Assembly (NCBI GenBank): GCA_034387635.1
Contig: JAOANU010000006.1
Location: forward strand, 62,001 to 126,000
Length of the DNA stretch: 64,000 bases
Direction of reading: 5' to 3'
Origin: Rhodosporidiobolus odoratus
Taxonomy: Eukaryota; Basidiomycota; Microbotryomycetes; Sporidiobolales; Sporidiobolaceae
Position 1 is the first letter of the stretch; each line of letters begins with the position of its first letter. Shown here piece by piece: positions 59,381-64,000 of this stretch. The notes below the pieces were generated by a model. It saw nothing but the letters and a program-made list of their open reading frames with translations. It ran no database searches and was not told the origin of the DNA. Position numbers and translations under genes: made by a program.

Positions 59381-59852
59381 CAACTCCCGCCTCGCCAGCT
59401 CGTCAGATTACACAGAAGAGGGGGGTCAGGGATACAAGTGCTGACAGAGGCGTGTGGATCGTCTCCGTGAGGAGAGGGGCGGCGAAGGCCGGCGAGGGCC
59501 GGCGAGGTGGAGGAGGAGGTCGAGACCGCGCGTTGATGGGCACAGCTCAACAGACGGGACATGGCAGTCTGGTCCTACGCCAAGTGGAATCGAGACTACA
59601 TACCGGGCGAGAGGGTCGAACCATAAAAGACTTCCTTTTTTCCCCTGCTACAAGGTCTCCTTTTCCTTCTCTCTGGGGCTTACAAGGGACGGCTCCGGAG
59701 CTTGTAACGTACCGCGTAGTCCGCTTGTCTATGTGCGTGTCGACAGCGGTCATTGCCTGAGCTGGTCTTGCTTCTCACCTCGCTTCTTTCGCTTCTCTCG
59801 CTTCTCTCGCTTGTTCCTCTGCTTCACCACCGCTTCGTACTCTGCGGAACAA
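59381..59852. promoter_or_regulatory. Divergent promoter histidine kinase / Swi5
   Basis: About 470 bp between divergent starts. It contains a TATAAAAG-like ATAAAAGAC patch at 59623 and the CT repeat at 59780-59812 in the presumed Swi5 leader. Confidence 0.4.
59780..59812 (+). repeat. CGCTTCTCT tandem repeat
   Basis: About three and a half copies of a nine- to ten-base CGCTTCTCT-like unit, 40 bp upstream of the Swi5 ATG, on the pyrimidine-rich strand. Confidence 0.8.
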
Positions 59853-60637
59853 ATGTCACCCGCTCCGTTCCGCTGCCCCATTGCGGCGCCTTCACCCTCT
59901 CGCGACCCCAGCGCCTTCGACCCCTCGTCAGCCAGGAAAGTCGGAGGAAGTGCGGGCGGGAGCAACGTGGCTCAGCTCAAGCTCGAGGCGCTAAGGAAGG
60001 AGGCTGGAGAGCTGGAGAGAGGGCTCAGGTGCGTCTGCCGCTCGTCGTCTAAACTTCATTGTTCTGCGTCTTTCCACGCTGAACTTGAGCGAGCCAACAG
60101 GGGAGAGGACCCCGTCGGGATGTAAGCGTTGCCACAGTAAGAAACCAAATCGCTCGTCGTTCCTGAGTGCTCACCTCTGTGCATGATTCTGCCTTCTGGC
60201 GACAGCATCAAGCGCCACGATTACCTCTCGAACCTGGTAAGATGCTTTCCTCCGATCCTTCTATTTGCTGTCCTTACCACGCTTCTCGTCAGGGGCCCTC
60301 GCTAAACTCCGTCCTTCCTCCCTTTTGTGCAGTACAGCGAGCGCAAGGCAAGTCCCAGCCAACCGTGAAATTGTCCAGCTTGCTCTTCTTTACCCAGCTG
60401 ACTTTCCCAAGTTCGCCGTTTGACCTTGCATGGCACCCCTTCGCTACCGCTTCGACTTTGACGCAGAGTGCGACGCAGCGCATCATCTCTCGCGTAAGCG
60501 CTCTTCCTGAGCCCTCGCCAGTCTAGTATCTTGTTCCTCTCTCGCTGATGATGCTTTTCCTCCTCAAGCTCGCTACGCTTGAGCAAGTCTCGCCGCGCGA
60601 GATCGAAGCCAGACTCGGCGTCGAGCTCGACGACTGA
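59853..60637 (+). CDS. swi5: Swi5/Sae3 recombination mediator
   Basis: Exons: 59853-60028, 60101-60121, 60206-60236, 60333-60347, 60467-60493, 60569-60637; 112 aa, in phase. In yeasts Swi5 partners Sfr1 (Mei5) and stabilises Rad51/Dmc1 filaments in homologous recombination. Seen: a short disordered N-terminus, a heptad-like helix LKLEALRKEAGELERGL, then the domain core EDPVGIIKRHDYLSNLYSER, ATQRIISRLATLEQVS, and the family ending EIEARLGVELDD (typical form YEEFGLDLDD). Six exons, four under 35 nt. Intron 4 has a GC donor (AAG|GCAAGT). The size fits the family (80-120 aa). The short exons were placed by aligning to the remembered domain pattern and checking phase. Confidence 0.88.
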
Positions 60638-61096
60638 AGCTCACTAGCTCGAGAGGCAGGAGAGAAGGGAGACACTGGTGTTTCGGATGGCTTGAAAGGA
60701 GGATTGAGAAGGTACCGTCAATCATTTCGTCCTGCTTTCCCTCTCGCTGGTTCGCTGCAGCTCGAGCAGCTGAGAGCCCCTGCTCTCCCACCATCGCCTC
60801 CGTATCACACTTCCGCGTACCGACGGCGAGAGACGAAAGCGCCGTCTGCTTATTCCACTTTACCGCTTTCGCAATGACTATGTGCCGGCGTTGCAACCAC
60901 GAGCCTAACGCAACGTTCGCTCCATAGAACTGATACTACTGCAGTGTCCGAGGTTGAGCTCTTCCACCCTACGGCGCTGTAATTGAATCTACACAGAAAA
61001 CAAGTTGAAATGCTCGGCAATCTCTTTTTCTTCTTCTCCTCCTTCTTCTCCGCCTGCCTACCCTCTTCGATGGATCCTCAGACGTGGAGGAACACC
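60638..61096. other. Convergent intergenic region Swi5 / adenosine kinase
   Basis: 3' flanks of two converging genes, no exon supported. Confidence 0.5.
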
Positions 61097-62694
61097 TTAG
61101 AGGACCTTCTCCTTGGGCCACTTGAACGTCGGTCCACTCAGCTGAACGCACATCTGACCCATCTTGTGCCCAGCCTCAACCGCCTCATCCACACTCTTTC
61201 CAAGCGCACGAGCACCAAGGAACCCACCCGCAAACGCATCTCCCGCACCGTTCGTGTCGACAATTGCCTCACTGGGAAGCTTGGAGACGGGGTAGGTCTT
61301 GGGGTTTTCGGAGACGAGGGGCTGGGCGGCGTTGGAGGAGGCAGGAGGGGAGGAGGCGACGATGGTGGAGGAGGCGCCTTGGGTGATGACGACGAGGCGA
61401 GGGATGGATTGGTTGTGCTTGGGGAGAGAGGCGAGCTTGGAGGCGATGGTGGCGATGTCCTTGGTCTGCAGAGTGGGGAAGACCGAGAGAAGGTGGCGGG
61501 TGGGATCAGTCTCGGGTAGGTCAAGGGCAGCAAGTGAAGCGAAGAGCGACGTACGTCCCAGTCGTGGCTAGTAGCGTAGGCCTCAGCCTCACTCTCGTTA
61601 CCGATGAGAATGTCAACGAAAGGAAGCATCTCGTCAACCTGAGACTTGAAGAACTGAGGGATGAAGGGCGCAGAGAGGTTCATGGCGAAGGGCTGCAGAA
61701 ACAGGCCGAGCGTGAGCTCGTATTACGCGAGAATCCCTCATCTTTTACCTCGAGACAGGCGGAGATCAGGCAGAAGATATGGAAGCAGCTATACGGACCT
61801 TGTTCTTGGCCGCAGCGCGCTTAGCGAGCAAGAGCGCACTCTCGAGACCGTGGGTAAGGAAGAAACCGCCAAGGTAGTAAGATTGAGCGTCCTCGATCAA
61901 CTGGTTGATCTCGGGCTTCTCGAGGTGGGAGGGCGAGAAGGACTCGGCGGCACCGAGGGTGGTACAGAGCGAACTGGAAGAGCGAAGTGGGTCAGCCACG
62001 TGTTCAGGCTAGGGGAAGTTCGGGCCACGAAGAAGCGAGACGAGGTGAGAGAGAACAAGGCGGCTCGAGTCAATGAGGAAGCTGCGAAATAGGTGAGCTT
62101 ACCGGTCGTGACCAGTGATGACGACAGCGCAAGCACCGGTGGGCTTGTCTCCAACAACCTGGTAGGCGGACTTGAGGCCCTCCTTGTCGTTGGCAGCACG
62201 GAGCTGGTCGGCAAGCGAGTCGGAACCGACGGCACCGAGGTAGGCCGTAGAGTTGTCGGGGAGGACGTACTGTCGTGTCCATAAGAAGCCGTGTCAGTAT
62301 GGCACTGGAGATGGCGCGACGCACGACGGGAGTAAAAAAGGTGAGGGGGAACAGGAGACTCTACGGACCTGAGCAGCACGAGCCGCGTTCTGGGCAGCAC
62401 CACCGGCGACGTAGTGGACCTGGTAGTTCTTCTGGAGGTCTTCGTAGCTGACAGTCAAGGCTCTATGTCAGCAGCGGTCTCACACCCGACTGAAAAGCGG
62501 TCGTTCGCGTTGAGGTGGGCCTCCACCGCCATTAGCTCAGAGCGAAAGGCGACGTACATCTCACTCTGCTTGCCCTCGGCGAGAACGGCGTCGTTGGCCT
62601 TGAGGTTGTACTTGGACAACAACTCGGGCTTGTCGACGACTTGCATGTCGAGGAGGGGGTTGCCCATGGCGAGAAGAAGGAGGGAGGAAGACAT
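61097..62694 (-). CDS. ADO1: Adenosine kinase
   Basis: Exons (minus): 62694-62558, 62447-62369, 62269-62103, 61973-61799, 61692-61555, 61465-61097; 354 aa. Phosphorylates adenosine to AMP with ATP, supporting purine salvage and the methyl cycle by removing adenosine from S-adenosylhomocysteine breakdown. PfkB/ribokinase fold. Seen: AMGNPLLDMQVV, the sugar-binding GGAAQNAARAAQ, YLGAVGSDSLADQL, PTGACAVVITGHDRSLCT, NLSAPFIPQFF, DILIGNESEAEAYA, LVVITQGASSTIVA and the C-terminal signature DTNGAGDAFAGGFLGA with the catalytic aspartate. A short Ala/Ser-rich insert (about residues 265-275) is unusual. The codons are strongly biased to C-ending forms, suggesting high expression. The start is the first ATG; a second lies nine codons on. 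Confidence 0.95.
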
Positions 62695-63619
62695 AATGGC
62701 TGCAGCAGAGGGTACAAGAAGTTTCAGTGTATGCTCTGCAGGCGTTCTCGAGGGCGAGGAAGTGCTGTAGGGCGAGATGACACCGCGAGCGATGGAGGGG
62801 ACAGTTGCTCGAGGGGGTTTCGCTCCAGCTGCACCGCAAGGGGCAATCCCCCCCACACACTAGTCTCTAAAGAGCGTCCAGCCAGCACCTCCGATTTGTC
62901 CGCTGGCTTTGCGCGCCATCGTCGTCGTTTCCACCTCGCTCCTCAGTCTGCACGTTTGCGTTCCTTCAGCGACCGTCGAAGCGCTTTGAGCGTGTAGGAT
63001 AGGTGTTGGCGACATATATAGATAGCTTCGGGTGCCGATGAGCTCACACTAAGCTGGTTCTGAGTGGGTCGAACGGAGTCGTTGGCGGAAAAGGTGCGAG
63101 GGGGTACGAAGGGTTGGCCTTACGCGCTTCTACGACTCTCCGGCCCGTAGCGTGCTGCATAAGCTTTGTCACTGCACTATACGACACGCTCGAGCTCCCC
63201 TCCTGCCCGTCGCCCGTCCTTCGCAGGCCAAAACCGCTCCTTTGTCGCAAACCCTTTTTTCATCCTGCTTGCGGATCGCTGCTGAGTCCTACCCCAATTA
63301 GCTCACGAAGGTCGATGCTCACGTGGACGTTCCGGCCGTTTCGTGTCCCCGCGTCCACCCGTCGCCCATAAGACGGCAGAGACAGGAGTCTTGATGTCGT
63401 CGGACTGCTTTTCCCCTCGGCAGCTTTTCCCTCTCTTTCTCTGTCGCACTGCTTGACCTTGTACCCGATTCAATTCGCCATCTACTCCAGAGGTCTACAG
63501 AGCCTCAAGCGTAGGATATTCCGACAAAGGAAGAGGTGCGTTGTTGTCTTCTCGTCTCCGTCCCCCACTCGGCTGGACGTCGAACCAACTCGCCTCAGCC
63601 CTCTCAACGAGGCAATCAG
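62695..63619. other. Intergenic region upstream of adenosine kinase
   Basis: Promoter of adenosine kinase (a TATATAG patch at 63014-63020 is a weak candidate) and probably the unresolved 5' exons of the next gene. No confident exon. Confidence 0.4.
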
Positions 63620-64000
63620 CGGTACAAGCAGCAGTATCGACGTCAGCGAAGGCATGGCAAAGGCCAGGTATACCAGCGAAGCGACGCTGAAGCTGAGCCG
63701 ATCAAGTCTGATAACCTTCAGGAGAGCGTTTACGAGGGGGACAAGGTGTCCGAGGAGGAGGCGGTGCCGAAGCAGAGGCAGAGCCCGCTGGCTGAACACC
63801 CCTCGAAACAACCCACAGCGTCAAATACCGCCAGCGCAACACCTTCCGCCGCAGGTACGGCCGGACGTCCTTTGAAAGGTAAGCAAGGGGCAGTTGAGCA
63901 GCCCGAGGGCGAAGCAGGTCCGACTGAGCTGACATGCGCTGCCTTTTCCCGCTCGTCAAACAGCAACCCACGGTCAGCAGCACTCCCATCCCCCTCCGTC
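63620..64000 (+). CDS. Unidentified gene, 5' unresolved, cut by window end
   Basis: Three splice-consistent pieces: 63620-63667, 63722-63878 and 63964 to the window end. They read a basic segment RYKQQYRRQRRHGKGQ, then ESVYEGDKVSEEEAVPKQRQ, an Ala/Ser/Thr/Pro linker (TASNTASATPSAAGTAGRP) and ATHGQQHSHPPPS. Junctions are phase 0 and phase 1 with good donors (CAG|GTATAC, AAAG|GTAAGC) and acceptors. The first exon or exons could not be fixed, and the 3' part lies outside. I do not recognise the protein. Confidence 0.4.

Noticed and set aside
63014..63020. TATATAG as the adenosine kinase TATA box
   Set aside because: It is over 300 bp from the start codon and on unspecified strand context; too weak to list as a feature of its own.

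Overview
The window reads as nuclear DNA of a GC-rich, intron-dense basidiomycete yeast. Nearly every gene is cut by many 55-150 bp introns with GTGCGT, GTACGT or GTAAGT donors, a short CTGAC/CTGAT-like branch site and CAG acceptors. Gene content (TFIID subunits, RNA polymerase subunit RPB6, a kinesin-3, a hybrid histidine kinase) is fungal. The compositional style is that of Pucciniomycotina red yeasts (Rhodotorula/Sporobolomyces-like); that placement is inference. All exon chains below were joined by hand from splice motifs and checked for phase.

Layout: 0.5-7 kb holds an FSH-type serine hydrolase (-), TAF9 (+) and an SH3 protein of the Nbp2/Skb5 type (-). 7.7-15 kb holds a membrane GT2 glycosyltransferase (+) and a DHA1-like MFS transporter (+). 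15-20 kb holds TAF1 (-), with a decayed, inverted copy of its own 3' end just upstream (19.8-20.2 kb). 20.7-27 kb holds a GH5-type glycosidase whose barrel appears to be interrupted by a transmembrane hairpin (-) and a DUF3292-like membrane protein (+), divergently arranged.

27-51 kb is the accessory stretch. Three protein families I do not recognise each occur twice: family A in tandem (27.8 and 29.8 kb, the second with a +1 frameshift), family B as a distant inverted pair (33.1 kb + and 46.9 kb -), and family C in tandem (48.8 and 50.2 kb). They are interleaved with conserved genes: kinesin-3 (-), RPB6 (+), myosin regulatory light chain (-) and dUTPase (+). Families A and C share an exon plan, including a 33-nt phase-0 second exon.

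51.8-64 kb returns to conserved genes: DNA polymerase alpha B subunit (+), a PAS/hybrid histidine kinase (-), the recombination mediator Swi5 (+), adenosine kinase (-), and the 5' part of an unidentified gene cut by the window end (+).

Functional links are modest. TAF1 and TAF9 both belong to TFIID and RPB6 to the polymerases it serves. dUTPase, Pol12, Swi5 and adenosine kinase touch nucleotide or DNA metabolism. GT2 and GH5 concern cell-surface polysaccharide. Nothing indicates co-regulated clusters apart from several divergent promoters. I saw no tRNA, rRNA, CRISPR array or intact transposon.
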